DNA from: Anaerolineales bacterium
GTDB taxonomy: Bacteria > Chloroflexota > Anaerolineae > Anaerolineales > UBA6663
Assembly: GCA_020850595.1 (NCBI GenBank)
Contig: JADZEK010000149.1
Coordinates: 1-63,498, forward strand
Direction of reading: 5' to 3'
Length of the DNA stretch: 63,498 nucleotides
Shown: one piece after another, positions 16,879 through 25,247 of the stretch
Position numbering within the stretch: the first letter of the stretch is position 1
How the letters are laid out: each line of letters begins with the position of its first letter
Notes under the pieces: generated by a model
The model's input: only the letters and a program-made list of their open reading frames with translations
Told to the model about the DNA's origin: nothing
The model's database searches: none
Position numbers and translations under genes: made by a program

Positions 16879-18081
16879 CTAGGCCTCGCCCTGGAAGCGG
16901 GCGGCCTCCTCGGTTTTTTCCATGCGCACCTCGGGCCGCCAGCGGAACTTGTGGCTGTAGGCGTGCGCGCGGCCCTCCACCGCGTCGGCCCCCCAATCGC
17001 CCAGCACCGGCGCGAACTTGAAGCCGTGGCCGCTGCCGCCGGTGGAGAGCACCAGGCCAGGGCGCTCGGGGTCGGCGGCGATCCAAAAGTGGCCGTCCCA
17101 GGTGTCGCAATACAGGCACACGCGCGTGTAGACGATGGGCGCGTCGGCCAGCGCGGGGAACGTGTCCGCCAGGAACGTGCGCAGTTGCGCCGTTTCTTCG
17201 GCGGTGACCACGCGCTCCTTGCTCTCGGGCGGCATCTCGCGCCCGTCGCCGTGGTTGGCGATCTTCACCACGCCCGCCGTGGGGTGCAGCGGGAAGCCGT
17301 AATAGCCCGTGTGGCTGATGTCGGCCCCATAGACCGGGAACCGCTCGGCCTCAAACAGGCGCGGGTCGCTCGGCTTCAGATGAAAGACCGGCATCCCGGT
17401 GGAGCGAAAGGCGCTCGCCGCCGGGTGGCCGAGGGCGCGCAGCAGGTGCGGCGTCCACGAGCCCGCCGCCAGCAGCACCGCGTCGCCCTCAAACGTCTCG
17501 CCGCTGGCCGTGCGCAAGCCCGTCACGCGCCCGCCGGTCTCCAGCAGCGCCGCCAGCGCTTGGCGCTCGTGCAGCGTCACGCCCGCCGCCTGCGCCTCGG
17601 TGATGATCTGGCTGACCACGCGCCCGCTCTCGGCATAGCCGCCCGCCGGGTTGAACACGCCGTCCACATAGCGGTCGGCGTTCCAGGCCGGGTAGCGCGC
17701 GCGCAGCTTGCCCGCGTTCATCCGCTCCACGTTGTGCCCGCGCCGCCGCGCCAGCGCATAGCTGTCGCCCTCAAACGCGCCCTCGGCCATCGCCTGCCGG
17801 GTGACGAACATCACGCCGGTCTCGTGATACAGCGGCTCCGGCCGGCGCGCGTTCCACGCCCGCCAGCGCTCCAGCGCCACCTCCATCGCCGCCAGGTAGT
17901 CCTCGTCCGCGCCGTACTCCATGCGGATGACTTTGCTGATGTCGGTGGAGGCGGCCAGCGGGTGCGGCAGCGGGCCGGGGTCGAAGAGGCGCACGGCGTG
18001 GCCGCGGCGGCGCAACTCCAGCGCGGCCGTCAGGCCGTAGATGCCGGCCCCGACGACGAGGACAGTGGCGGTAGGTGGCAC
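16879..18081 (-). CDS. FAD-dependent oxidase of the monomeric sarcosine oxidase (DAO) family
   Basis: A 400-residue flavoprotein. The Rossmann motif VGAGIYG is at residues 10-16, and CLYCDTWDGHF corresponds to the covalent-flavin Cys region of monomeric sarcosine and N-methyltryptophan oxidases. GGSGHGFKF carries the Lys that activates oxygen. Known relatives oxidise secondary amines to an aldehyde plus amine and H2O2. I place the start at GTG 18081: AAGGA lies 7 nt upstream and the gene then begins 14 bp after the cyclase gene. Located inside the BMC operon and 2 bp before a shell gene, it may supply an aldehyde or recycle a reduced compound, which is inference. No clear targeting helix is visible. 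Confidence 0.85.
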   Translation of the reverse strand: MPPTATVLVVGAGIYGLTAALELRRRGHAVRLFDPGPLPHPLAASTDISKVIRMEYGADEDYLAAMEVALERWRAWNARRPEPLYHETGVMFVTRQAMAEGAFEGDSYALARRRGHNVERMNAGKLRARYPAWNADRYVDGVFNPAGGYAESGRVVSQIITEAQAAGVTLHERQALAALLETGGRVTGLRTASGETFEGDAVLLAAGSWTPHLLRALGHPAASAFRSTGMPVFHLKPSDPRLFEAERFPVYGADISHTGYYGFPLHPTAGVVKIANHGDGREMPPESKERVVTAEETAQLRTFLADTFPALADAPIVYTRVCLYCDTWDGHFWIAADPERPGLVLSTGGSGHGFKFAPVLGDWGADAVEGRAHAYSHKFRWRPEVRMEKTEEAARFQGEA

Positions 18082-18095
18082 AAGGGTGTCCTTGG

Positions 18096-19985
18096 CTAAG
18101 GGGCGGAGGCCGGCACAGTTTGCGCGGCGGGCGTGGCGATTACCGAGCTGGGCGGCGCGGGCTGGATGGCCCACACCTCGAAATCGGAGTCCTCAAAGCC
18201 GCGCAGCGTGGCGGCGAAGGGTTCGGCCAGCAGCCCGCCGCCCTCGCGCCAGGCGGCCACCTCCGGGTCGGCCATCACCGTCGCCGAGGCGATCACGCCT
18301 GGCCGATACCCGGCCAGGTGCTCCAGCCGCGCCGTAATGTTAACCGTAGACCCGAAATAGTCCAACCGCTCGTTGAGCGTCACCGCCACGGCCGGGCCGG
18401 TGTGCACGCCCGCCTTCAGCCGCAGCGGCTCGTACCCGGCGGGCGGGTGCGCCAACTGGTGCTGGGCGCGGAAGGCGGCGCGCAGCGCGGGCGCGGGCCG
18501 GCGGAACACCGCCATCACCGCGTCGCCGATGGTCTTCACCAGCGCGCCGTCCTCCGCCGCAATCGCCTCGCGCAGCACGTCGTAGTGGTTCATCACATGC
18601 CCAAAGGCCACGGCGTCGCCGCGCTCGCGGTACAGGCGCGTGCTCTCGCGCAGGTCGGTGAACAGCACCGTCAGCGTGCCCACCGAAATCTTCTCGCCGG
18701 GGCGCAGAGCCTCGCTGGCGAACAGGTCGCGGAAGAGTTGCAGCGACGTCACCTCAGCCGCGGTGACGGCCTGGTCGCTCCACGCCGTGCGCTCCAGGAT
18801 GAAGAGCTGCGCCTCGCTCGTGGCGTTGTCGAGCGTGATCGTCACGTCCTCGGCCAGCGGCCACTCCGCGGCCGGCCACGGTTCGGGCGTGGCCGCCAGC
18901 ACCACCTCCGCCGCGCCGCCCGGCTGCACGTTCACGAACTGCCCGCCCGGCAGCCGCATCGTGCGCAGGCGGTGGCGGCCCGCCTCCAGGCGCAGCGCGA
19001 TGTCGCGGCGCGCGCCGGGGCGCAAGAGCTGTTGCGCCACGATATGCGGCGTCACCTGCGGCCCGCCCACGCAAAAGGCGCTCTCGGGCGTGCGCCGCAC
19101 CGCCGGGTTGGGCCGGAAGGTCAGCTCCACCTGCCGGTCGAAGTTCACCGTGAAATCAATGTTGCAGCTCTCGCAGTGCACCTGGGCGCGCACCTCGCTC
19201 AGGCTGCTCACGCCGTTGCGCGTGCCGCGGCACAGCGGGCACAGTAGGTCCCAGCTAAAGTTCAGCAGGCCGGCGCGCGTCGCGTGCAGGAACAGCTCCA
19301 GCACCGGGCGGCGCGGCTGCTCCCAAAAGTCGGCCACGGCATATGGGCGCAGGCGGAAGAGCGCCAGGTCGTCGGCCTCTTCGATCAGGCGCAGCAACCG
19401 GTCAACTAGCTCGGGGCGAACGCCACTGGTGAGTAGTTTTTCACGCGCCGCCGCCAGCCGCGCCTGGCCGCCGGGGGCCAGCGGCTTGCGGTTAGGCAGG
19501 TCCAGCGCGCTCGGCTCGGCCGTGTGCGCCTGGGCTGCGGCCGCGTCATATTGGCGGAAGGCCCGGTCGAAGCTGATGGCGCTCAGCACCCCAATTTGCG
19601 CCGGGATGGCGGCGTAGCCCAGCAGGTTGCGCGGCCGGGCCGTGACGGTGTAGACCAGCCGCGTGCCGCCGCCCGGCTGCGGCGTCAGCTCGGCCAGCAC
19701 GCGCATCTCGCCCACCGGCCCGCGCCGGTAGCGGCGGATGACCCCGAAGCGGTAGGGCCGCACCCACTCGAACGGCTCCTCCTCCCACTCAATCGGCACG
19801 CCAAGGCGCCGCAGTTGCAGCATTTTGTGGGCGTTCTCCAGCGGGCCGGGGGCGGGCGCGGCGCTGACGGCCGGCACGTCTGTGTCGCGGTTAAAGCGGT
19901 TGGTGTCCGAGACGAGCGGCCAGAGCGCTTCCGGGCTGGAGCGCAGCTGCCATTCCCAACGGTAGGTGAACTCGCGAGGCGGCAC
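18096..19985 (-). CDS. Class III adenylate/guanylate cyclase with SRPBCC and DUF5939 regions
   Basis: A 629-residue protein. Residues 1-150 resemble an SRPBCC/START-like ligand-binding fold. The middle resembles DUF5939 and has two zinc-ribbon pairs, CPLC and CESC. The C-terminal 180 residues form a class III cyclase domain: first metal Asp in FTDLREST, second in KTIGDAVMAVF, HTGPAV, and the transition-state Asn in STVNITARLE. It should make cAMP or cGMP in the cytoplasm. The start is GTG at 19985. It lies in the eutJ operon, 126 bp after the Imm5-like gene and 14 bp before the oxidase. A cyclase in this position is unusual for a BMC locus. Confidence 0.87.
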   Translation of the reverse strand: MPPREFTYRWEWQLRSSPEALWPLVSDTNRFNRDTDVPAVSAAPAPGPLENAHKMLQLRRLGVPIEWEEEPFEWVRPYRFGVIRRYRRGPVGEMRVLAELTPQPGGGTRLVYTVTARPRNLLGYAAIPAQIGVLSAISFDRAFRQYDAAAAQAHTAEPSALDLPNRKPLAPGGQARLAAAREKLLTSGVRPELVDRLLRLIEEADDLALFRLRPYAVADFWEQPRRPVLELFLHATRAGLLNFSWDLLCPLCRGTRNGVSSLSEVRAQVHCESCNIDFTVNFDRQVELTFRPNPAVRRTPESAFCVGGPQVTPHIVAQQLLRPGARRDIALRLEAGRHRLRTMRLPGGQFVNVQPGGAAEVVLAATPEPWPAAEWPLAEDVTITLDNATSEAQLFILERTAWSDQAVTAAEVTSLQLFRDLFASEALRPGEKISVGTLTVLFTDLRESTRLYRERGDAVAFGHVMNHYDVLREAIAAEDGALVKTIGDAVMAVFRRPAPALRAAFRAQHQLAHPPAGYEPLRLKAGVHTGPAVAVTLNERLDYFGSTVNITARLEHLAGYRPGVIASATVMADPEVAAWREGGGLLAEPFAATLRGFEDSDFEVWAIQPAPPSSVIATPAAQTVPASAP

Positions 19986-20111
19986 GGTGGTCTCGGCAAC
20001 GGCGCGCCATCCGCCGGAGGGTGAGAGTGTACCCGAACCAGCCGGAAGCGCCAGCTTATGGACTGCTCACGTTTTGCCCAACCGCGCCGGCCACCCGGCG
20101 GTGGCGGGCGC

Positions 20112-20627
20112 TTAGCCGTCGAAGACGAACCAGCACAGGGCGTTGCGCCGCCGCTGGTCGTCGAGCACCAGCGCGCGAATAGCGCGGGGCAGGCGGCCGC
20201 GCTGCCGGCGGCACTCCCGTCGCCCGGCCTGCTCGGCCTGGCCCTCCGGCGCGGCGGCCCACACGGCCTTAATGGCATAGGCCGCCGCCCCCAGCTCGTG
20301 CGCGGTCACATGGGCCACCAGCGCCGCCTGCGCCGCGGCAAACGCGGCCTGGCGCGCGGCCCCGCTCAGGCCGCGCGCGGCGGCGTTGGCGTGGCCGCCC
20401 GCCGCGCGCGCCGCGCTCATGCTGATCTCGCCGCGCGCCCAGGCGCGGGCCTGCTCCAGCGCGTGGCGCGGGCGCGGATCATTCGGTTGGTCGGTTTCAA
20501 AGAGGGGCAAGACATGCTCGGCGCACACTACCGCCCACAGCGCCAGGCGCTGGTGGTTCGCGTCGGTCAGCGTGCCACCGCGCCGCAGGGTGATGAAGCG
20601 CGGGTCGCGGACTTGGGGGAGGATCAC
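20112..20627 (-). CDS. Imm5-like 'putative immunity protein' family member
   Basis: A 171-residue soluble, Ala- and Arg-rich helical protein. RDPRFITLRRGGTLTDANH, AEHVLPLFE, PRPRHALEQARAW and a C-terminal RRRNALCWFVFDG match a family commonly annotated as putative immunity protein. In this family the conserved CW(F)VFD tail is diagnostic. No toxin gene is adjacent. It starts with GTG 6 bp after the BMC-P stop, squarely inside the shell operon, so a role other than toxin immunity is plausible here. Identification rests on remembered family features. Confidence 0.65.
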   Translation of the reverse strand: MILPQVRDPRFITLRRGGTLTDANHQRLALWAVVCAEHVLPLFETDQPNDPRPRHALEQARAWARGEISMSAARAAGGHANAAARGLSGAARQAAFAAAQAALVAHVTAHELGAAAYAIKAVWAAAPEGQAEQAGRRECRRQRGRLPRAIRALVLDDQRRRNALCWFVFDG

Positions 20628-20633
20628 CTCGGC

Positions 20634-20948
20634 CTAGGCGAAGCGCGTGCGCCCCGGCGGCAACACGGCCGGCTCACCGCGCCGCACGTCCAGCTCGTCC
20701 ACCACGCCCACGCAGGCCAGGTCAATCGGCACGAACTTCACCCCTGGCAGCGCCAGCGAGGCCTCCCGCGAGCGCACCAGCACCACCAGGTCGCCCGGCC
20801 CCGCGTCCACCACGTCGGCCGCCACCTGAATCCGGCCCGCCGGCTTCAATTCCTTGTTCAGCGGCTGCACCGTCAGCAGCTTCAGGCCGTCCAGGTCCTG
20901 GTACTTCATGGTGCAGACGGCGCTGCCGAGGACGCGGCCGAGGAGCAT
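20634..20948 (-). CDS. BMC-P pentameric shell protein (EutN/CcmL family), paralog 2
   Basis: A 104-residue vertex protein: MLLGRVLGSAVCTMKYQDLDG start, KLLTVQPL, VDAGPGDLVVLV loop and CVGVVDELDV end. A 12-residue tail, RRGEPAVLPPGRT..., extends past the usual fold. It begins 3 bp after the stop of the small EutQ-N-like gene. The three BMC-P paralogs differ enough to form distinct vertices or mixed pentamers. Confidence 0.93.
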   Translation of the reverse strand: MLLGRVLGSAVCTMKYQDLDGLKLLTVQPLNKELKPAGRIQVAADVVDAGPGDLVVLVRSREASLALPGVKFVPIDLACVGVVDELDVRRGEPAVLPPGRTRFA

Positions 20949-20951
20949 GGC

Positions 20952-21248
20952 CTAGCGCCGTTGTTCTTTAGCGTCGCCGACGACTTTGTTCACCGCCGCG
21001 TCCAGCACGGCGGCGTCTACCTGTTCACCCAGGCGGGCCAGCACCGCCGCCTTCACCCGGTGGATCAGCGCGGCCTGTTCGTCGTCGGCCGGGGCGGGGG
21101 CCTTGGCCCGCACCAGCTTCACGCCGCGGTTGTGGGCCATGTCGCGCCCCAGGTCGGTCACCACCACGTCGTCGCTAATCTCAATCGTCGTCACGCCGCG
21201 GTCGGCCAGGTCGGCCACGTCGCGCTCGGTGTAGAAGGTCTTGGGCAT
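20952..21248 (-). CDS. Small BMC-associated protein: EutQ-N-like domain plus putative encapsulation helix
   Basis: The 98-residue product begins at ATG 21248, with GGGAGA 6 nt upstream. Residues 1-45 (FYTERDVADLADRGVTTIEI, then VVVTDLGRDMAHNRGVKLV) resemble the N-terminal segment found on several BMC proteins, such as EutQ/EutT types. An Ala/Pro linker leads to the amphipathic helix AALIHRVKAAVLARLGE, which looks like an encapsulation peptide. No catalytic domain is present. It lies between BMC-P and the trimeric shell gene, so I infer an adaptor or assembly factor inside the shell. Confidence 0.7.
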   Translation of the reverse strand: MPKTFYTERDVADLADRGVTTIEISDDVVVTDLGRDMAHNRGVKLVRAKAPAPADDEQAALIHRVKAAVLARLGEQVDAAVLDAAVNKVVGDAKEQRR

Positions 21249-21266
21249 GGGCGTTCTCCCCAATAG

Positions 21267-21899
21267 TTAGGCGCGGCCGGGGCGGCCCTCAACCGACTCA
21301 ATGGCGGCCACGGCGGCGTTGCGGGCCGAGATGATCTCCGCCTCGGAGCCGGACAGCCACATGCGGCCAAAGCGCCCCACCGACGACACGTGCAGCACCT
21401 TGATGTTCGCGCCCTTCTCGGCCTCGTTGGTGGCAAAGTTGATGTAGGCCGCCGGGGCGACCTCCAGCACCAGCATGGTCTCGCCTGGCACCAACATGCT
21501 GCCGCGCCGGAAGCGGTTGAGCAGCTGCGCCTGGTACGGGTCCACGTTGGTGATGACCTGCACCGAGGCGATCTCCGGCTTCACCCGGTCGCTGATCTGC
21601 AAGCCCAGCCGCTGGAGCACCACGCGCCCGGCCTCCAGCACCTCCGCCTGGCTGCGGCTGTGCACCTCGAACATGCCGAACTCGCGCTCGACCAGTTGCG
21701 CGCCGGGGCGGGCCTCGGTCGCCTTCACGGCGATGTCCACCATGCGGAAGGCCTCGTTGCCCGGGGCCATCTCGATGTACAGCGAAGCCATCCCCTCGGT
21801 CGGCAGGTCGCCTTGCGTGATAGTGCCCACGAAGGCGGCGAACTGCGGCTGCATCCGGTCCAGGTATGAGTAACAGCGGAGTTGGAAGGTGTCGGCCAT
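21267..21899 (-). CDS. BMC-T trimeric shell protein, circularly permuted tandem type
   Basis: A 210-residue protein with two BMC domains in permuted order. SYLDRMQPQFAAFVGTITQG, YIEMAPG, VKATEARPGAQLVEREFG and NEAEKGANIKVLHVSSVG...LAGS-like LSGSEAEI closely match the permuted trimers of the Haliangium ochraceum shell (BMC-T2/T3 type). Those stack in pairs and carry large gated central pores. Such trimers are thought to pass bulky cofactors or phosphorylated substrates. It starts 5 bp after the eutJ stop, and the ATG is preceded by a weak TAGGA site. Confidence 0.93.
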   Translation of the reverse strand: MADTFQLRCYSYLDRMQPQFAAFVGTITQGDLPTEGMASLYIEMAPGNEAFRMVDIAVKATEARPGAQLVEREFGMFEVHSRSQAEVLEAGRVVLQRLGLQISDRVKPEIASVQVITNVDPYQAQLLNRFRRGSMLVPGETMLVLEVAPAAYINFATNEAEKGANIKVLHVSSVGRFGRMWLSGSEAEIISARNAAVAAIESVEGRPGRA

Positions 21900-21904
21900 A
21901 TGTC

Positions 21905-22729
21905 CTACGCTTGGTTGTGCATGGCGATGCCCAGCGGGGTCACGAACAGCGGCGCGCCGGGCACCGTGGCGGGAATGCCGGTGCTCTCTTCAATCACGGC
22001 GGCCATGCCCGGAAAGGCCACGCTGCCGCCGACTAAGTAAATGTGCTCGACCGGGTATCCGGCGATGTGGCGGCGCACGATGCTGCCCACCTTCTCCATC
22101 ACCGGCCGCACCAGCGGGAAGAGCGCCGCCTGCTGGCGCGGGTCTTTCTTGATCTCTTCGGCCTGCTCAAAGCTCAGGTGCTTGGCCCCGGCGATCACCA
22201 GCGAGAAGTGCGTGCCGCCGGTGGCCTCGTCGGCCGTGTGGACCACCTGCCCGCCCTGCACCACGGCCACGCCGGTCGTGCCGCCGCCTACGTCCACGAT
22301 CACGCCGTCCTGCACCGCCAGCACGTTGTTGGCGGCGCTCGGCTCGTCTATCAGCCCGGTGCATTCCAGCCCGGCCGCGCGCAGCACGTTGGCGGTGGCG
22401 CGCACCTCGCCCGGCGGCACGCCCGGCGGGTAGCCCGACGCGCCCGAGGTCAGCGCGAAGCCCAGCCGCTGTTCCACGCGGGCCTTGAGCGCCTGCAGCA
22501 GCGCCACGGCGCCCACGAAGTCTACCACCAGCCCATCGCGCGCCACCTGCGCGAAACGGTACGCGCCCGCCAGCGGCCGGTGGGCCTCATCCAGCACGGC
22601 CAGCACGGTGTAGGCCGTGCCCAGGTCTACCCCCACGTGCACCCGCCCGCGATACGGCGCGGGCGGCGGCGCTTCGGCGGCGATAGCGGCCTCCGCCTGC
22701 GCCAGGATCGAGTCGAGCGCTGGATTCAC
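21905..22729 (-). CDS. eutJ: EutJ-like actin/Hsp70-fold BMC chaperone
   Basis: A 274-residue ASKHA-fold protein. Phosphate-1 motif VGVDLGTAYTVLAVLDE, phosphate-2 IVDVGGGTTGVAVV and adenosine motif IYLVGGSVAFPGMAAVIEE are all present, as in EutJ of ethanolamine-type BMC operons. Its exact role is unsettled, and a chaperone for cargo or shell assembly is the usual suggestion. The start is GTG at 22729, 6 nt after an extended -10 box, so the mRNA is probably leaderless. First gene of the eight-gene BMC operon that ends at 16598. Confidence 0.88.
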   Translation of the reverse strand: MNPALDSILAQAEAAIAAEAPPPAPYRGRVHVGVDLGTAYTVLAVLDEAHRPLAGAYRFAQVARDGLVVDFVGAVALLQALKARVEQRLGFALTSGASGYPPGVPPGEVRATANVLRAAGLECTGLIDEPSAANNVLAVQDGVIVDVGGGTTGVAVVQGGQVVHTADEATGGTHFSLVIAGAKHLSFEQAEEIKKDPRQQAALFPLVRPVMEKVGSIVRRHIAGYPVEHIYLVGGSVAFPGMAAVIEESTGIPATVPGAPLFVTPLGIAMHNQA

Positions 22730-22735
22730 GTGCGG

Positions 22736-22744
22736 AGTTTAGCA
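22736..22744 (-). promoter_or_regulatory. Extended -10 promoter giving a leaderless eutJ operon transcript
   Basis: Minus strand TGCTAAACT, followed by 6 nt and the GTG at 22729. The predicted start of transcription coincides with the start codon, and no Shine-Dalgarno sequence is present. Confidence 0.5.
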
Positions 22745-22799
22745 TGAGTTGGGAGGAGTGCCAATGGCGGCGAGCGGCTAGCGGTCAGTGGTCGAAGGG

Positions 22800-22945
22800 C
22801 GAGGTGAGCGGGGCGCTGTGGGAGGTGAGAGGCACACTGTTCTACATTGAGCGTCCTGCCCGTCTGGCCCCTGGGCCAACTGCCCGGTCCGGCCTACCTC
22901 GGCCTGCCCTTCTCTTACCTCCCACCTCCCACCTCTCACCTCGCA
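22800..22945. repeat. Low-complexity inverted GAGGTGAG/CTCACCTC segment
   Basis: The left side carries CGAGGTGAG and GGGAGGTGAGAG. The right side carries CTCCCACCTCCCACCTCTCACCTCG-like units that are their complement. It lies in the divergent region between eutJ and the glycosidase. Possibly a decayed dispersed repeat; no gene is seen. Confidence 0.35.
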
Positions 22946-23012
22946 GCCAGACAAACGCCTACCCCGCGAAGCCAATCACCCCATTGTAACCATTCCCCAA
23001 TTCAGTTAGAGT

Positions 23013-25247
23013 ATGGTTATCGTGCGCTCGCGCAGACGGCTGCTCCTGGCGTTCCTGGTGGGTGACCTGGCCCTGGCGGTGCTGGTCGTCATCGCGCTGC
23101 GCCTGGTGACGACCGCGCCCGCGCCCGACACGCCGCTGCCGCAGCTTGTCGCCGCCCTGCCCAGCCTGACCCTCGCGCCGCCCCAGCCGCTCGTCACCTA
23201 CCCCGCCACGCCGACCAACGCGCCGCCCGCCTCAGCCACGCCTCCCCCGCCCAACACCCACACCCGCGGCCCGGTCGTCAGCGAGACGCTGGCGGGCGCG
23301 GAAAGCACCACCCCCACTTCTACGCCTGCGCCCAGCGGCACAGCCACCCAGACCGCCACGCTGCCCGGCGGCGCGCCGCCCCGGACCCCAAGCCACACGC
23401 CCACCCGCGCCGGCGCCGCCGCGTCGAGCGCCACGCCGCCCGGCACCCCCACGGTGACGCCCACGCGCACGCGGACAAGCCCGCCCACCAACACCGGCTC
23501 GCCGACCCACACGCCGACCATCACGCTCACGCCGCCGCCCAGCCACACCAGCCCGCCCACCCACACGCTGCCGCCCCCCAGCCACACCAGCCCGCCCACT
23601 AACACGCTGCCGCCCCCCAGCGCCACCCTGGCCCCGCCGCCGCCCCCGCCCTCGGGCGGCTTCGTCGGCATGAACGGCGGCCCGCTGGAAGGCAACAACA
23701 GCCTCTACCCCTACCAGGGCAACCTCAGCCACAACCCCATGCTGCGCGCCGCCAGCTTCGGCTGGCTGGCGCGGGCGGGCGTGCAGTGGTATCGCGAATA
23801 CTGCTCCGACGACATCAACTTCAGTTGGGCCTTCGTCGAGCAGCAGTCCGGCGTGTACGACTGGACTGTGTGGGACTACCTGGTCAGCGCGGCGCAGGCC
23901 AACAACATTAACCTGCTGGCCTCCATCGGCAACAGCGTGCCGCCGTGGGCCAACGGCACCGACAACTGGCGCCAGCCGCCCAGCGATCTCTATCACGATC
24001 CGTGGGAAGAGACGGCCTGGTATCGCTTCGTGAGCAAGCTGGTCGAGCGCTACGACGGCGATGGGCAGGACGACATGCCCGGCCTGACGCGCCCGGTCAA
24101 GTATTGGGAAGTGTGGAACGAGCCTGACCTGCGTCAGGGCTGGAACGGCCCCAACTACCCGGCCCACCAGTTCAACGGCAACGCGCAAGATTATGTGCGC
24201 CTGCTGTCGGTGGCTTACTCAGCCATCAAGCACGCCGACCCGTCGGCCCTGGTCGTCGGCCCAGCCGTCTCTCGGCCGTTGGGCTTCGTCTACGACCCGC
24301 AGTGGACCATGTGGGACTGGAACAGCTTCGTCAACGCGGGCGGGTTGAACGCGGTGGATATCCTCAGCTTCCACGTCTACTTCGACCGCACCAACTGGGA
24401 CGCCGACGGCACGGCCGATTACGTGCTCAACCTGGTAGATAACAACCGCGGCGGCAAACCGGTGTGGGTCACCGAAACCGGCTGGGACGGTGACCCCTAC
24501 GGCGACCACACCGACAAGGCCCGCAACCTGGTGCGCTCAGCCGTCATCTTCTGGTCTAAGCCGTTCATGGGCCGCTATTTCTGGTATTCGTGGCAGGAGT
24601 CAGAGACGCACGAAGGATCGGCCCACAAGGGCCTGTTGCAGACCACCAACGGCGTGCCGGCCGTGGGCGTGGAGCCAGACCCGCTGTTCCACCCCGCTTA
24701 CCGCGCGCTCGACGTGATGAACCGCGTGCTGCGCGGCTATGGCACCGCCGAGCGCCCCGTGGCGCTGGACGTGGGCGGCGCGGCGCGGGCCTACAAATTC
24801 AACGCCCAGGGGCGCGAGGTCTGGGTGGTCTGGAACCGCGCGGCCGGCGGCACGACCAGCCTCAACCTCGACACCGGCGGGCGCGCGCTGCGGATGATTG
24901 GCCTGTACGGCGAAGACCTGGGCACGTTCGGGGGCGGGGCGCTCACCGTCGGCCCCAACCCCATCTACCTGACCACCGAGTTGAACTGGAACCCGAACGT
25001 GGGCCGCATCACCGGGCGGGTGCGGCGCGCGGCCCTGGGCGCCGTGTGGGGCAACGGCGCGGCCGGCGTCACCGTCACGCTCACTGGCCCGGTGAACGCC
25101 GCCGTCACCACCAACGCCGACGGCAACTATGTGTTTGAGAACCTGCCGGACGGCAACTACACCGTGAGCGTGGCGGGCGCGGCCCCGCTGGCCGCTGCCG
25201 TCGGCCGCGAACTGCCTTGGGGCCGCACCTCGTTCACGATCCCGTAG
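23013..25247 (+). CDS. Membrane-anchored or secreted glycoside hydrolase (GH39/GH5-like TIM barrel)
   Basis: A 744-residue protein. A basic N terminus and one hydrophobic segment (about 12-32) are followed by a Pro/Thr-rich linker of about 160 residues. The TIM-barrel domain has the acid/base Glu in YWEVWNEPD and a nucleophile Glu in VWVTETGWDG, typical of clan A glycosidases. The last 80 residues resemble a carboxypeptidase-regulatory/SdrD-B-like beta sandwich (GVTVTLTGP...TNADGNYVFENLPDGNYTV). TTGTAA-17-TAGAGT (22984-23012) could drive it. In that case the GTG at 23022 would be a leaderless start. It sits between the two BMC operons. The sugar target is unknown. Confidence 0.8.
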   Translation: MVIVRSRRRLLLAFLVGDLALAVLVVIALRLVTTAPAPDTPLPQLVAALPSLTLAPPQPLVTYPATPTNAPPASATPPPPNTHTRGPVVSETLAGAESTTPTSTPAPSGTATQTATLPGGAPPRTPSHTPTRAGAAASSATPPGTPTVTPTRTRTSPPTNTGSPTHTPTITLTPPPSHTSPPTHTLPPPSHTSPPTNTLPPPSATLAPPPPPPSGGFVGMNGGPLEGNNSLYPYQGNLSHNPMLRAASFGWLARAGVQWYREYCSDDINFSWAFVEQQSGVYDWTVWDYLVSAAQANNINLLASIGNSVPPWANGTDNWRQPPSDLYHDPWEETAWYRFVSKLVERYDGDGQDDMPGLTRPVKYWEVWNEPDLRQGWNGPNYPAHQFNGNAQDYVRLLSVAYSAIKHADPSALVVGPAVSRPLGFVYDPQWTMWDWNSFVNAGGLNAVDILSFHVYFDRTNWDADGTADYVLNLVDNNRGGKPVWVTETGWDGDPYGDHTDKARNLVRSAVIFWSKPFMGRYFWYSWQESETHEGSAHKGLLQTTNGVPAVGVEPDPLFHPAYRALDVMNRVLRGYGTAERPVALDVGGAARAYKFNAQGREVWVVWNRAAGGTTSLNLDTGGRALRMIGLYGEDLGTFGGGALTVGPNPIYLTTELNWNPNVGRITGRVRRAALGAVWGNGAAGVTVTLTGPVNAAVTTNADGNYVFENLPDGNYTVSVAGAAPLAAAVGRELPWGRTSFTIP

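Noticed and set aside
23170..23640. Possible repeat array or CRISPR-like structure (CCCAGCCACACCAGCCCGCCC units)
   Set aside because: The repeats are in frame and encode the Pro/Thr-rich linker of the glycosidase. There are no constant repeats with unique spacers.
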